Positions 1 through 7,307 of a DNA stretch of 17,864 nt are shown here, one piece after another. The first letter of the stretch is position 1; each line of letters opens with the position of its first letter. The notes under the pieces are model-generated. The model did not search any database and had not been told where the DNA came from. It saw nothing but the letters and a program-made list of their open reading frames with translations. The position numbers were made by a program, and so were the translations under genes. Source of the stretch: Patescibacteria group bacterium (GTDB taxonomy: Bacteria > Patescibacteriota > Microgenomatia > UBA12405 > JAHJSD01); the NCBI GenBank assembly GCA_018830585.1, contig JAHJSD010000099.1, forward strand, positions 1 to 17,864, given 5' to 3'.

Positions 1-32
1 ACTCCTCGCAATGACGTAAAGAGTTTTGAAAC
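1..32. repeat. Right end of an intergenic palindromic repeat, cut by the window edge
   Basis: Bases 5-15 read CTCGCAATGAC, identical to the right arm of the complete palindrome at 106-191, so this is probably the end of a second copy whose left arm lies outside the window. It is followed at 23-32 by GTTTTGAAAC, which also borders the unrelated palindrome at 4680-4849. No gene is visible here. The left part cannot be checked. Confidence 0.55.
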
Positions 33-55
33 CAGTTGAGGGCATATTCTTAATC

Positions 56-72
56 CTTAATTCTTAATACTT
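56..72. repeat. 17-bp direct repeat, copy 1
   Basis: CTTAATTCTTAATACTT occurs here and again, identically, at 218-234, flanking the palindrome at 106-191. Both copies are built from degenerate heptamers of the type CTTAATT/CTTAATA. The rest of 33-105 shows no gene. Confidence 0.7.
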
Positions 73-105
73 CACAAGTTTTGCAGTTAACGTCGATTAG
101 TCTAA

Positions 106-191
106 TTGTCATTGCGAGGACCCCCGGCGTTTCTGTCGGGGGACGAAGCAATCTAAAAACGAGATTGCTTCGCATTCGCTCGCAATGACAA
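106..191. repeat. Intergenic palindromic (REP-like) element
   Basis: The outer arms are perfect 13-bp inverted repeats (TTGTCATTGCGAG at 106-118 and CTCGCAATGACAA at 179-191). Inside are two nested hairpins: CCCCCG/CGGGGG at 121-126 and 137-142, and CGAAGCAATCT/AGATTGCTTCG at 144-154 and 162-172. No T-run follows either side, so it is not a canonical intrinsic terminator, although it lies just downstream of folD. Its architecture is that of a dispersed non-coding repeat. Confidence 0.8.
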
Positions 192-217
192 CAAGCGCGA
201 AATCTGTATACTTAATT

Positions 218-234
218 CTTAATTCTTAATACTT
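218..234. repeat. 17-bp direct repeat, copy 2, overlapping the end of folD
   Basis: This is identical to 56-72. The surrounding bases 211-240 are tandem heptamers, and they encode the last residues and stop codon of folD. The gene end therefore lies inside repeat DNA. Confidence 0.7.
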
Positions 235-1100
235 AATACTTGGCTTTTCCTTTTTCTTTCGACAAGAAGCAAAGTATTTTCCAAAAGTGATGCTATTGTC
301 ATCGGTCCAACTCCGCCCGGAACCGGAGTGATTGCTTGGACTTTATCTTTTACCGACTCAAAGTCAACATCACCCAACAATCGGTCGTTAACTCTGGTAA
401 TACCAACGTCGATAACAATTGCTCCCGGTTTTACCATTGGCGCCGTAATCAAACCGGGCCGGCCGACGGCGGAAATTAGAATATCGGCCTGCCGGGTTTC
501 ATCGGTCAAATTCTTAGTTTGAGAATGACATAAAGTTACCGTTGCCCCCATTATCACCAGCAGATTCGACAAAGGTTTACCAACCAGATTACTCCTGCCA
601 ACGATAACTACTTTTTGACCGCTTAAATTAAGATTAAGACTATTAAACAGATGGATTATTCCTCTTGGCGTGCAGGGAAGCAGTTGATCATTTAAATTCA
701 AGCCGTTTTTTTCAATCAGACAAAGTTGGCCAAAATTTAAAGGATGGAGACAATCAACGTCTTTTTCCGGATCAAGATGAAGCATCACATTTTTAAATTG
801 TATTTGTTCCGGCAGGGGCAATTGAATTAGAACAGCGTCTACCGTTGAATCGTTATTTAATTGCTCAATTTTTCTGATTAAATCTTCCTCTTGGATCTTT
901 TCAGCCAAGAAAACTTCTTTTGATTCAATTCCAAGCTGGTTACAGGCTTTGATTTTATGTTTCAGGTAAACTTCTGAGGCCGGATTTTTACCGACAGAAA
1001 CCATTGCCAAACAAGGAACTTTATCCAATTGGCTAAGTCTAAGTTTCAGCTGGTCCTTAATTTTCTCGGCTAAAACCCTGCCGTTGATTAATTGGCTCAT
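219..1100 (-). CDS. folD: Bifunctional methylenetetrahydrofolate dehydrogenase / methenyltetrahydrofolate cyclohydrolase FolD
   Basis: FolD is a cytoplasmic enzyme that interconverts 5,10-methylene-, 5,10-methenyl- and 10-formyl-tetrahydrofolate using NADP. The 293 residues carry the family landmarks: catalytic Tyr45 and Lys49, QLPLP at about 93-97, D114/D116, the nucleotide-binding segment GRSNLVGKP at 168-176, and TPVPGGVGPMT at 258-268. The usual Gly after the second Asp of the KDVDG motif is Cys117 here. The length is normal for the family. The ATG follows the glyA stop directly and has an AAGGAG six bases upstream, inside the end of glyA, so the two are probably translationally coupled. 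GlyA makes the 5,10-methylene-THF that FolD uses. The last six or so residues are encoded by the heptamer repeat at 211-240 and look acquired. Confidence 0.95.
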   Translation of the reverse strand: MSQLINGRVLAEKIKDQLKLRLSQLDKVPCLAMVSVGKNPASEVYLKHKIKACNQLGIESKEVFLAEKIQEEDLIRKIEQLNNDSTVDAVLIQLPLPEQIQFKNVMLHLDPEKDVDCLHPLNFGQLCLIEKNGLNLNDQLLPCTPRGIIHLFNSLNLNLSGQKVVIVGRSNLVGKPLSNLLVIMGATVTLCHSQTKNLTDETRQADILISAVGRPGLITAPMVKPGAIVIDVGITRVNDRLLGDVDFESVKDKVQAITPVPGGVGPMTIASLLENTLLLVERKRKSQVLSIKN

Positions 1101-2432
1101 TCAATACTCCTTTTTAACAGGAAATTTCCAACAAATATCAACCACCCGGTAAGATATCTTTTTAATTGATTCAACTTCTCTGATGATTTCCTGACGATTA
1201 CGGAAAATTTTTTCATCATCGTGGTTAAAACCTAAGCCTATTTTCGCTTTGCGCAACTGACTAACAATCAAACTGATCCAGCCGGCAACTTGCTTCATTT
1301 CTGGTTCGCCCATCCCCCGGCTGGTGACTGCCGGAGTCCCCAGTCTTATCCCGGAAGGATAAAACGGAGTGGCCGGATCATTAGGAATCAGGTTTTTGTT
1401 AACGACAATTCCCGCCTTTTCTAAAGCCTCGGCAACTAAGTTGCCGGTTATCCCCAATTCAACCAGGTCCAAAAGCATTAAGTGGCTTTCGGTCCCGCCA
1501 CCAACCAATTTCAGCCCGTGATTAGTCATCTCCTTGGACAGAACCCTGGCATTATTGATAACAGTCCGGCCATAATCGGCAAAACCCTCACCCTCTGTTT
1601 CTGCCAAAGCAACGCCAATAGCGGCAATGGCATTAATATGCGGTCCACCCTGGATACCGGGAAAAACCGAGCGATTAATTTTGTCGGCCAATTTTTCGTC
1701 TTTTGCCAGGCCTTTTTGGGTTACCATAATGATTGCCCCCCTAGGCCCACGCAGGGTCTTGTGGGTGGTGGTGGTAACAATATCGACAAAATTTACCGGG
1801 CTAGGATAATTGCCGGAAACGATCAGGCCGGCCAAGTGAGCAATATCAGCCATCAACAGGGCACCGGACTGCCGGGAGATTTCTGCGAATTTCTGCCAAT
1901 CAACTAAAAAGGGATAAGCCGAATAACCGGCAATCATCAATTTTGGCTTCTCCTTTTCCGCTAACTTGGCCAATTTTTGATAGTCAATTCTGGCGTTATC
2001 ATCCACTCCGTAATTGACAACTTGGTAAATTTTACTAACCACCGAAGCGGGCGAACCATGAGTCAGATGGCCGCCGCAATCCATTTTCAAACTTAAAACT
2101 TTATCGCCCGGTTTTAAAACCGCAGTGTAAACGGCGAAGTTGGCAGCGGCGCCGGAAAGCGCCTGAACATTGGCAAAGGGAACCATAAACGCTCTTTTAG
2201 CTCGGGCAATTGTCAGCCGTTCGATCTGATCAATAAATTCCTGCCCCTGATAATATCTTTTTGCCGGATACCCTTCCGCATATTTATTGGTAAGACAAGA
2301 CCCGAGAGCCTCCATTACCGCCAAAGAGGCGTAATTTTCCGAAGGAATCATCATCAGCGTTTCTTGCTGGCGTTTTTTTTCTTTTAAAACCAAGTCCGAT
2401 ATTTCAGGGTCGGCTTTTTTTAGGTAGTCCAT
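1101..2432 (-). CDS. glyA: Serine hydroxymethyltransferase (PLP-dependent)
   Basis: GlyA is a cytoplasmic PLP enzyme that converts serine and tetrahydrofolate to glycine and 5,10-methylene-THF. The ATG at 2432 gives 443 residues. Visible motifs are PSENYAS near 29-35, the ADIAHLAGL segment with the PLP-ring Asp, and TTTTHKTLRGPRG with the Schiff-base Lys at about 225. The frame stays open upstream to 2684, but that stretch is antisense to rlmN, and family homology begins just after the ATG at 2432. No strong Shine-Dalgarno precedes this ATG; TACAAT on the minus strand (2465-2470) could be its -10. The protein is about 25 residues longer than usual, with an unremarkable C-terminal tail. It is the first gene of a glyA-folD pair. 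Confidence 0.95.
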   Translation of the reverse strand: MDYLKKADPEISDLVLKEKKRQQETLMMIPSENYASLAVMEALGSCLTNKYAEGYPAKRYYQGQEFIDQIERLTIARAKRAFMVPFANVQALSGAAANFAVYTAVLKPGDKVLSLKMDCGGHLTHGSPASVVSKIYQVVNYGVDDNARIDYQKLAKLAEKEKPKLMIAGYSAYPFLVDWQKFAEISRQSGALLMADIAHLAGLIVSGNYPSPVNFVDIVTTTTHKTLRGPRGAIIMVTQKGLAKDEKLADKINRSVFPGIQGGPHINAIAAIGVALAETEGEGFADYGRTVINNARVLSKEMTNHGLKLVGGGTESHLMLLDLVELGITGNLVAEALEKAGIVVNKNLIPNDPATPFYPSGIRLGTPAVTSRGMGEPEMKQVAGWISLIVSQLRKAKIGLGFNHDDEKIFRNRQEIIREVESIKKISYRVVDICWKFPVKKEY

Positions 2433-2465
2433 TGGCTGCTGTTGGCCAAACTTTAAACAACAAGA

Positions 2466-2492
2466 TTGTACCACGGCAAGCCGGGGTATAAT
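2466..2492 (+). promoter_or_regulatory. Candidate sigma70-type promoter for rlmN
   Basis: TTGTAC (2466-2471) and a perfect TATAAT (2487-2492) are separated by 15 bases, slightly short. Transcription would start near 2499, giving a very short leader that contains the AGGAG at 2499-2503 before the rlmN ATG. The gap to glyA is only 79 bases, so divergent glyA signals must overlap this site. Confidence 0.5.
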
Positions 2493-2511
2493 TAAACCAG
2501 GAGCAGATGAA

Positions 2512-3525
2512 ATGAACTTAGACAAATTAGAGGAAGTCTTATCAAGCGAGCCGCAATACAGGATCAAACAAGTAAAATTTGATTTGTTCCAAAGATTAAT
2601 TTCCGACTGGGACCAGGCAACCACTTTGCCCTTAAGCCTCAGAGAAAAGCTCAAAAAAGAATTTCCCCTTTTGCTTCGGGCCAAAACGTTAATCTCGAAA
2701 GATCAAAAAACAGTTAAAGCCCTGATTACTTTTGATGACGGTTTGTCGGTCGAATCCGTGCTAATGAGGCACAACGGCAGAAATACCGTCTGCGTTTCCA
2801 GCCAGGTCGGCTGTCCTTTGGCCTGCCTGTTCTGCGCTACCGGAAAAATGGGGTTTAAAAGAAATTTAACTAGTCAGGAAATAATCGCCCAAGTCTTATT
2901 TTTTGCCCGTTATTTAAAAAATTTTAAACCGGCCGGCAAAGTCAGCAATGTTGTTTTTATGGGCATGGGAGAGCCGCTTTTAAATTTCGAACAAGTAATT
3001 GGCGCCATAAGAATTCTGAACGATAAAAACTGTTTTAACTTGGGAGCGAGAAAAATTTCCCTTTCCACTTCAGGAATTGCGCCGGGGATAAAAAAATTAG
3101 CCGATTTAGAGCTTGGGATCAATTTGGCAATCTCTTTAAACGCGGCCGAGGACAAACTCAGATCAAAACTAATGCCTATAAACAAAAAATATCCTATTAA
3201 GGAGGTTTTGAAAGCGGTAAATTTTTATATTGCCAAAACCAACCGGAAAGTAATGTTTGAGTATTTACTGATCAGCGGAGTAAACGATTCTTTAAAACAA
3301 GCGGAAGAACTCTCTAAAATCGTCAGAAGGAATCTTTATTTAGTAAATTTGATCCGGTACAACCCAACCGGTAAATTTAAACCTTCCGGCCGCGATCAAA
3401 TAGAAATGTTCAGGGAACTCCTTGAGAAAAAAGGGGTTAATGTTACTCAAAGGTTCAGTTTCGGACAAGATATCAAGGCCGCCTGCGGACAATTGGCAAC
3501 CCAAGAAACCCCAGCCGGTCTCTAA
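2512..3525 (+). CDS. rlmN: Dual-specificity RNA methyltransferase RlmN (radical SAM)
   Basis: RlmN methylates C2 of A2503 in 23S rRNA and of A37 in some tRNAs, using two SAM and a 4Fe-4S cluster. The 337 residues show the CX3CX2C motif (C101, C105, C108), the conserved Cys94 in the VCVSSQVGC stretch, the GMGEPLLN segment, and C325 in FGQDIKAACGQL near the C-terminus. The two non-cluster cysteines are the catalytic pair expected of RlmN and Cfr. AGGAG lies 8 bases before the ATG. RlmN and Cfr share these motifs; housekeeping context and the usual N-terminal region favour RlmN. It is divergent from glyA and convergent with the next gene, with overlapping stop codons. Confidence 0.93.
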   Translation: MNLDKLEEVLSSEPQYRIKQVKFDLFQRLISDWDQATTLPLSLREKLKKEFPLLLRAKTLISKDQKTVKALITFDDGLSVESVLMRHNGRNTVCVSSQVGCPLACLFCATGKMGFKRNLTSQEIIAQVLFFARYLKNFKPAGKVSNVVFMGMGEPLLNFEQVIGAIRILNDKNCFNLGARKISLSTSGIAPGIKKLADLELGINLAISLNAAEDKLRSKLMPINKKYPIKEVLKAVNFYIAKTNRKVMFEYLLISGVNDSLKQAEELSKIVRRNLYLVNLIRYNPTGKFKPSGRDQIEMFRELLEKKGVNVTQRFSFGQDIKAACGQLATQETPAGL

Positions 3526-4658
3526 TCTTTTTTGCCTCGAGTTAAAAAGAATGAGGCCAAGAGTGTTGTTATCGGCACCGCCAGTACCAAACCAATGCTG
3601 CCTACCAAAGTCCTGACGATCTCATTAGCAACTAATTCATAATTAATCGCTTCCGAAAAAGAACGGGAGCTATCGATAAAGAGTAAAAGAAGAGGAAGAG
3701 AGGTTCCGGCATAAACCAAGACTAAGGTATTAATCATAGAAGAAATGTGATCCCTGCCCACTTTCATCGACCGGCAATAAAGTTCTTTAAAAGAAATTTC
3801 CGGGGAAACTTCTTTCAGCTGGAAAGCAACCGATGTCTGAGCCACGGTGATATCATCTAAAACTCCTAAAACACTGATAATGATTCCGCCAAGAAGCAAG
3901 GCGGCCATGTCAATTTTTCCGGAAGTGACTGCCTGAAGAAAGCCGGCTTCCTCAGTTGAAAAACCGGTCAATTTGGCCGAGCCGACAAAAAAAGATGACA
4001 ACAAGCCGGTTAGGACTAAAGTTGCTGCCGTCGACGAAATAGACAGGTGGGTCTTTTTATTGAAACCATGGGAAAGATAAAAGGTAACCGGGACAATCAA
4101 TAAAGATCCCGTTATCGCTATTAAAACGGGATTGTAGCCTTGGATAATCTTGGGCAGGATAAACTTAAAAATAATCAAGAAAGAAAATCCCATCCCCAAA
4201 AGGGAAGTTGCCCCCCAAAGACCACCGACCAAAACGGCTAAGATTACAAAAATCAAAAAAAGGAAAAGCAAGGAGGACTTCCTTGAATAGTCGACAATAA
4301 AAAAGTTCTCCTCCTCGTCAATACCCTTAAAATAGGAGATTAGCAGTTTATCACCGACAAAATAGCGAGGGTTGCCGGCTGAAAAAATCCCTGCCGCGCC
4401 GGTTTCGATGATTATCTTCCTTTCGGCTAAAGATCCTTTGGTGATTAAAAGTTCTAATTTTTGACTCAATCCTGTTTCGCCCATCAGCTCAATTTCTTCT
4501 TCCGATACGATATCGGTTATCCTCGCTTCCATAATTTCTTCTTTAGGAGAGGTCGTCTGGTTAGTCTCTTCGGAAAAAATTTTTGAGGCAGAAAAAGAAA
4601 CAAAAAACAAAGAAGCGGTAAAAAAGAAAAAAAAGAGTCTGCTTATTCTGCCTTTCAT
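3522..4658 (-). CDS. YibE/F family multi-pass membrane protein
   Basis: The protein begins with a short basic segment and a very hydrophobic stretch (a poly-Phe-rich membrane anchor or signal), followed by about 100 mainly soluble residues. From roughly residue 125 there are about seven membrane segments. The signature near residues 265-320, including GVLDDITVAQTSVAFQLKE and GRDHISSMINTLVLVYAG, is that of the YibE/F family, whose biochemical role is unclear. A TTG at 4670 would add four residues; the ATG at 4658 (378 residues) is preferred, although neither has a good ribosome binding site. Its TAG stop overlaps the rlmN stop, so the two genes converge with no room for a separate terminator. 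Family assignment is confident; function is unknown. Confidence 0.82.
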   Translation of the reverse strand: MKGRISRLFFFFFTASLFFVSFSASKIFSEETNQTTSPKEEIMEARITDIVSEEEIELMGETGLSQKLELLITKGSLAERKIIIETGAAGIFSAGNPRYFVGDKLLISYFKGIDEEENFFIVDYSRKSSLLFLFLIFVILAVLVGGLWGATSLLGMGFSFLIIFKFILPKIIQGYNPVLIAITGSLLIVPVTFYLSHGFNKKTHLSISSTAATLVLTGLLSSFFVGSAKLTGFSTEEAGFLQAVTSGKIDMAALLLGGIIISVLGVLDDITVAQTSVAFQLKEVSPEISFKELYCRSMKVGRDHISSMINTLVLVYAGTSLPLLLLFIDSSRSFSEAINYELVANEIVRTLVGSIGLVLAVPITTLLASFFLTRGKKD

Positions 4659-4679
4659 AAAAATATTCAAAATGAACTC

Positions 4680-4849
4680 GTTTCAAAACCTTATCTTAAA
4701 CGTCATTCCGGGCTCAACGCGACGTCGCATGGCTGTCGCCACGCGATACCGCATGGCTGTCGTGACCCGGAATCCATACCGATTCTGAATCACCCCAGTC
4801 ATGCGACGGGGTAAAAGTTCAGAATGACAGGGATAGATAGTTTTGAAAC
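4680..4849. repeat. Composite palindromic intergenic element
   Basis: The element is bounded by a perfect 10-bp inverted repeat (GTTTCAAAAC at 4680-4689, GTTTTGAAAC at 4840-4849). Inside, CATTCCGGG (4704-4712) pairs with CCCGGAAT (4766-4773), and GTCGCATG (4724-4731) with CATGCGAC (4800-4807). ATTCTGAA (4782-4789) pairs with TTCAGAAT (4818-4825). CGCATGGCTGTCG is directly repeated at 4726-4738 and 4750-4762. A small hairpin spans 4793-4811. It fills the gap between the GT2 gene and the YibE/F gene. No coding potential or T-run is seen. Confidence 0.75.
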
Positions 4850-4863
4850 AGGTTTAATCTAAA

Positions 4864-5658
4864 TTAATTAGAGCCTTTTTTACGGTAAAGCTCCCAAAAC
4901 TTAACATAGGCAGTAATATTGTGCAAGCCGGAATAAGCTGAGAAAATTAGTCCAGGAAAGCCGTCCAAAAAACCCTTGTGTCTTAAAAACCTAAGCCAAA
5001 AATCTTTTTCAAAGCGGAAATAAGCTTTTAAAAAAGAGGAAAAGTTCGCTTTTTCGCCCGCTTTTAAAAGTTCTCCCGCCGTCAGGCTGGTATAACGGTC
5101 AGACTTCTTTAGATACTCGGAAAAACTTGGGTAGGGGTAGTGCAACAAATGCCCCCTTAAGCTGCCGATGCCGCCCTTGACGGTTATTTGTTCATGAACC
5201 GACCGGCAAGGCAGTCTTGCCATCCCTTTTTTAAAAAACCGGATTACCGGGTCGGGATATTGACCAGTTTTTCTCAACCAGCGGCCCAAAAAATAATTTT
5301 TTCTGGGAATCCAAAAAGCATTGTCTTCCGAGCCCTTTTTGATAACGGAGAGAATTTCGTCTTTCAGCGTTTCGGAGACCACCTCGTCGGCATCTAACTG
5401 CAAAACCCATAACCCTTGGCAATTATCAATCGCCAACTGCTTGTTGATATGAAAGATAGGTTTATTAGTGGTCTTGACGACAACAACGCCAAACTTACTT
5501 GCCAACTCTCTTGTCTTATCAGCCGAAGAACCGTCAACGATAATAATCTCGTCTACCCAGCCCTTGACCGAATTTAAACAACGAACAATGTTGGCTTCCT
5601 CATTATAAGTTGCCAAAGCAACCGATAAAGTCGGATGAATTTTCACTCTCTTTTTCAC
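4864..5658 (-). CDS. Family 2 glycosyltransferase, WaaE/KdtX-like
   Basis: This is a 264-residue GT-A fold, inverting glycosyltransferase that is probably cytoplasmic or membrane-associated. Near the N-terminus it has ATYNEE (about 16-21), VDGSSADKT (41-49) and the metal-binding LDADE (89-92), with a basic, aromatic C-terminal half of the WaaE (LPS core beta-glucosyltransferase-like) type. The start is GTG, and its GTGA overlaps the TGA of the upstream PMT-type gene by four bases, so translation is probably coupled. It is the last gene before the palindrome at 4680-4849. The likely job is to add a sugar to a lipid-linked or surface glycan. Donor and acceptor cannot be read from the sequence. 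Confidence 0.85.
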   Translation of the reverse strand: MKKRVKIHPTLSVALATYNEEANIVRCLNSVKGWVDEIIIVDGSSADKTRELASKFGVVVVKTTNKPIFHINKQLAIDNCQGLWVLQLDADEVVSETLKDEILSVIKKGSEDNAFWIPRKNYFLGRWLRKTGQYPDPVIRFFKKGMARLPCRSVHEQITVKGGIGSLRGHLLHYPYPSFSEYLKKSDRYTSLTAGELLKAGEKANFSSFLKAYFRFEKDFWLRFLRHKGFLDGFPGLIFSAYSGLHNITAYVKFWELYRKKGSN

Positions 5659-7307
5659 AGCCCAAAAAGATTAAAAGCTAAATTACCTTCCTTAGTATAT
5701 ATCTTGGTGACGATTTTATCATTTGACCACTCATCCGGAGCGGCGGCAATTAAAATACCGGACTCTTTTCCAAGGTCGCCGCACTTGTCAAGACCAAAAC
5801 AAAACTTATCAAAACTTCTCACTGTAGAAAAACCGAATTGGTCCGGAGGAGTAAGGGCGATCTCCTTCTGGATCCGGCCAGGCGGATACTGAAGATAAAA
5901 AAGCATTAAAATATAAGGCTGGTCGTACCTGTCGCTGATGTAAATTTTTTTGTATGAGCCACCGTTTTCAGAAATCCAAACCGAGAGCTCTTTAAACCCT
6001 CCCGGCCAAGCAAAAGAGAAACGCCTTAAGTAATGATTAAAATACTGATCCTGCCAGTAAGAAAGACCAAAGAAATAAAAAACAGCCAGAAGCAGATAAA
6101 CAACAAAGCCTGTTTTTTTATTAAGGCCGATCTTTAGCAAAGAGTTAATTCCGCAAGCGACAAAGAAAGTCAAGGGAACCACCATTATCAGGGCTCTTAA
6201 AGCACTCGGCGCCTGAAAAGTCATCGCCGAAGCAAAAGGAGCAACCACAAGCAGTAGAAAAGGCAGGTATTTCCGCGGTCTTTTATTCCTCAGCCAGGAA
6301 ACAAGACCCAAGAAAAGAAATAAGAATTCGAAAAGATGGAGCAAGCCCATATCGGGCAATTTGCTTCTGGGCACCTCATCTCCGTCAACGAAAAGAAAGC
6401 GACCGTCAAAATGAGAAAGATATTTTTGGAAAAAGGAAATGGAGTAAATAACCGGCTTGTTGTGTATCAGCCGGACAAAGGGAAAACCGACTCCCTGATG
6501 GTGGTTTAAAAGTTCGTTGACTCGCCAAAGAGGTCCTGAGTCGGCAAAAAGACCAACTCCGGAAAATCTGGCCGAGGCCCCGCCGGATAAAAACGAAATC
6601 GCCAAGGGAACAACAAGTAAAACCCCAAAAGATATTGGAAAGACAAAATGAATAAGATTCTTCAAAATAAGTTTCCAATTGAAAACCGCTAATCCCAAAA
6701 CAAGCAGCGGCGCTAAGACTCTGGCACTATGATAAGTATATAAGGCGGCAATGAAACTGAAGGCCGACAAAATAAGAAATTTTGGCCTTTGAATCGCGGT
6801 TTTAACTTCTAAATTTTGAATTTTGAATTTAAAGAATAGATAAGTACCCAATAACATCAAAAAAACCGCCAGATTACTCTCCCAACCGCCACGAGAGAAA
6901 TGAACATGCCAAGGAGAAACCGCCAAAACAAAAGACCAAATTAAGGCTAACCTTTTGTCGTTCCAAAGCAAAATCGCTAAAAGGAAAACTAAACAAACGG
7001 TTGAAATACCGGCAAGAGCCGAAGGCAGCCGGACCGCCCACTCATTTAAACCCAGCAGTTTTATCAAAGGAAGAACTAAATAAAAATAAGCTCCCGGCTT
7101 ATGGTCCCCAAACGACTTAAAGTGAATTGGCCAAGATTGGCCGTGTTCGTCTTTTCCGGTTTGCAAAAGCGACCAAGCATTATAACCAATAGCTGCCTCA
7201 TCGGCGTTTAAAGACGGATAACTGCCTAAACGATACAGCCTTAAGAATCCGGCCAAAAGCAAGACTAAAATCAATAACCACCGAGTAAGATCAACTTTTT
7301 TATTCAT
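5655..7307 (-). CDS. PMT/ArnT-type (GT39-like) membrane glycosyltransferase 1
   Basis: This is a polytopic GT-C protein of 550 residues that probably transfers a sugar from a polyprenyl-phosphate carrier to a protein or glycan on the outer face of the membrane. After the first membrane segment comes the external loop with the acidic pair D36-E37 (the position of the catalytic Asp in PMT and ArnT), then GYNAWSLLQTGKDE, FGDHKPG and PWHVHFSRGGWESNL. About ten further hydrophobic segments follow, then a soluble C-terminal domain. The ATG at 7307 is chosen over an in-frame start 15 codons upstream because GGAAGG lies three bases before it. It overlaps the previous gene by eight bases. Individual specificity is unknown. 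Confidence 0.85.
   Translation of the reverse strand: MNKKVDLTRWLLILVLLLAGFLRLYRLGSYPSLNADEAAIGYNAWSLLQTGKDEHGQSWPIHFKSFGDHKPGAYFYLVLPLIKLLGLNEWAVRLPSALAGISTVCLVFLLAILLWNDKRLALIWSFVLAVSPWHVHFSRGGWESNLAVFLMLLGTYLFFKFKIQNLEVKTAIQRPKFLILSAFSFIAALYTYHSARVLAPLLVLGLAVFNWKLILKNLIHFVFPISFGVLLVVPLAISFLSGGASARFSGVGLFADSGPLWRVNELLNHHQGVGFPFVRLIHNKPVIYSISFFQKYLSHFDGRFLFVDGDEVPRSKLPDMGLLHLFEFLFLFLGLVSWLRNKRPRKYLPFLLLVVAPFASAMTFQAPSALRALIMVVPLTFFVACGINSLLKIGLNKKTGFVVYLLLAVFYFFGLSYWQDQYFNHYLRRFSFAWPGGFKELSVWISENGGSYKKIYISDRYDQPYILMLFYLQYPPGRIQKEIALTPPDQFGFSTVRSFDKFCFGLDKCGDLGKESGILIAAAPDEWSNDKIVTKIYTKEGNLAFNLFGL

Noticed and set aside
106..191. Palindrome as an intrinsic terminator for folD
   Set aside because: Neither strand has a T-run after the stem; the architecture fits a dispersed repeat better.
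1482..1907. Plus-strand 141-codon open frame inside glyA
   Set aside because: It is antisense to the strongly conserved SHMT core and has no recognisable domain; it is a shadow of glyA codon structure.
2433..2684. 84-codon N-terminal extension of glyA open on the minus strand
   Set aside because: It is antisense to the rlmN start and has no SHMT similarity; family homology starts at the ATG at 2432.
4658..4670. TTG start adding four residues to the YibE/F protein
   Set aside because: No ribosome site supports it and the ATG at 4658 places the hydrophobic signal correctly.
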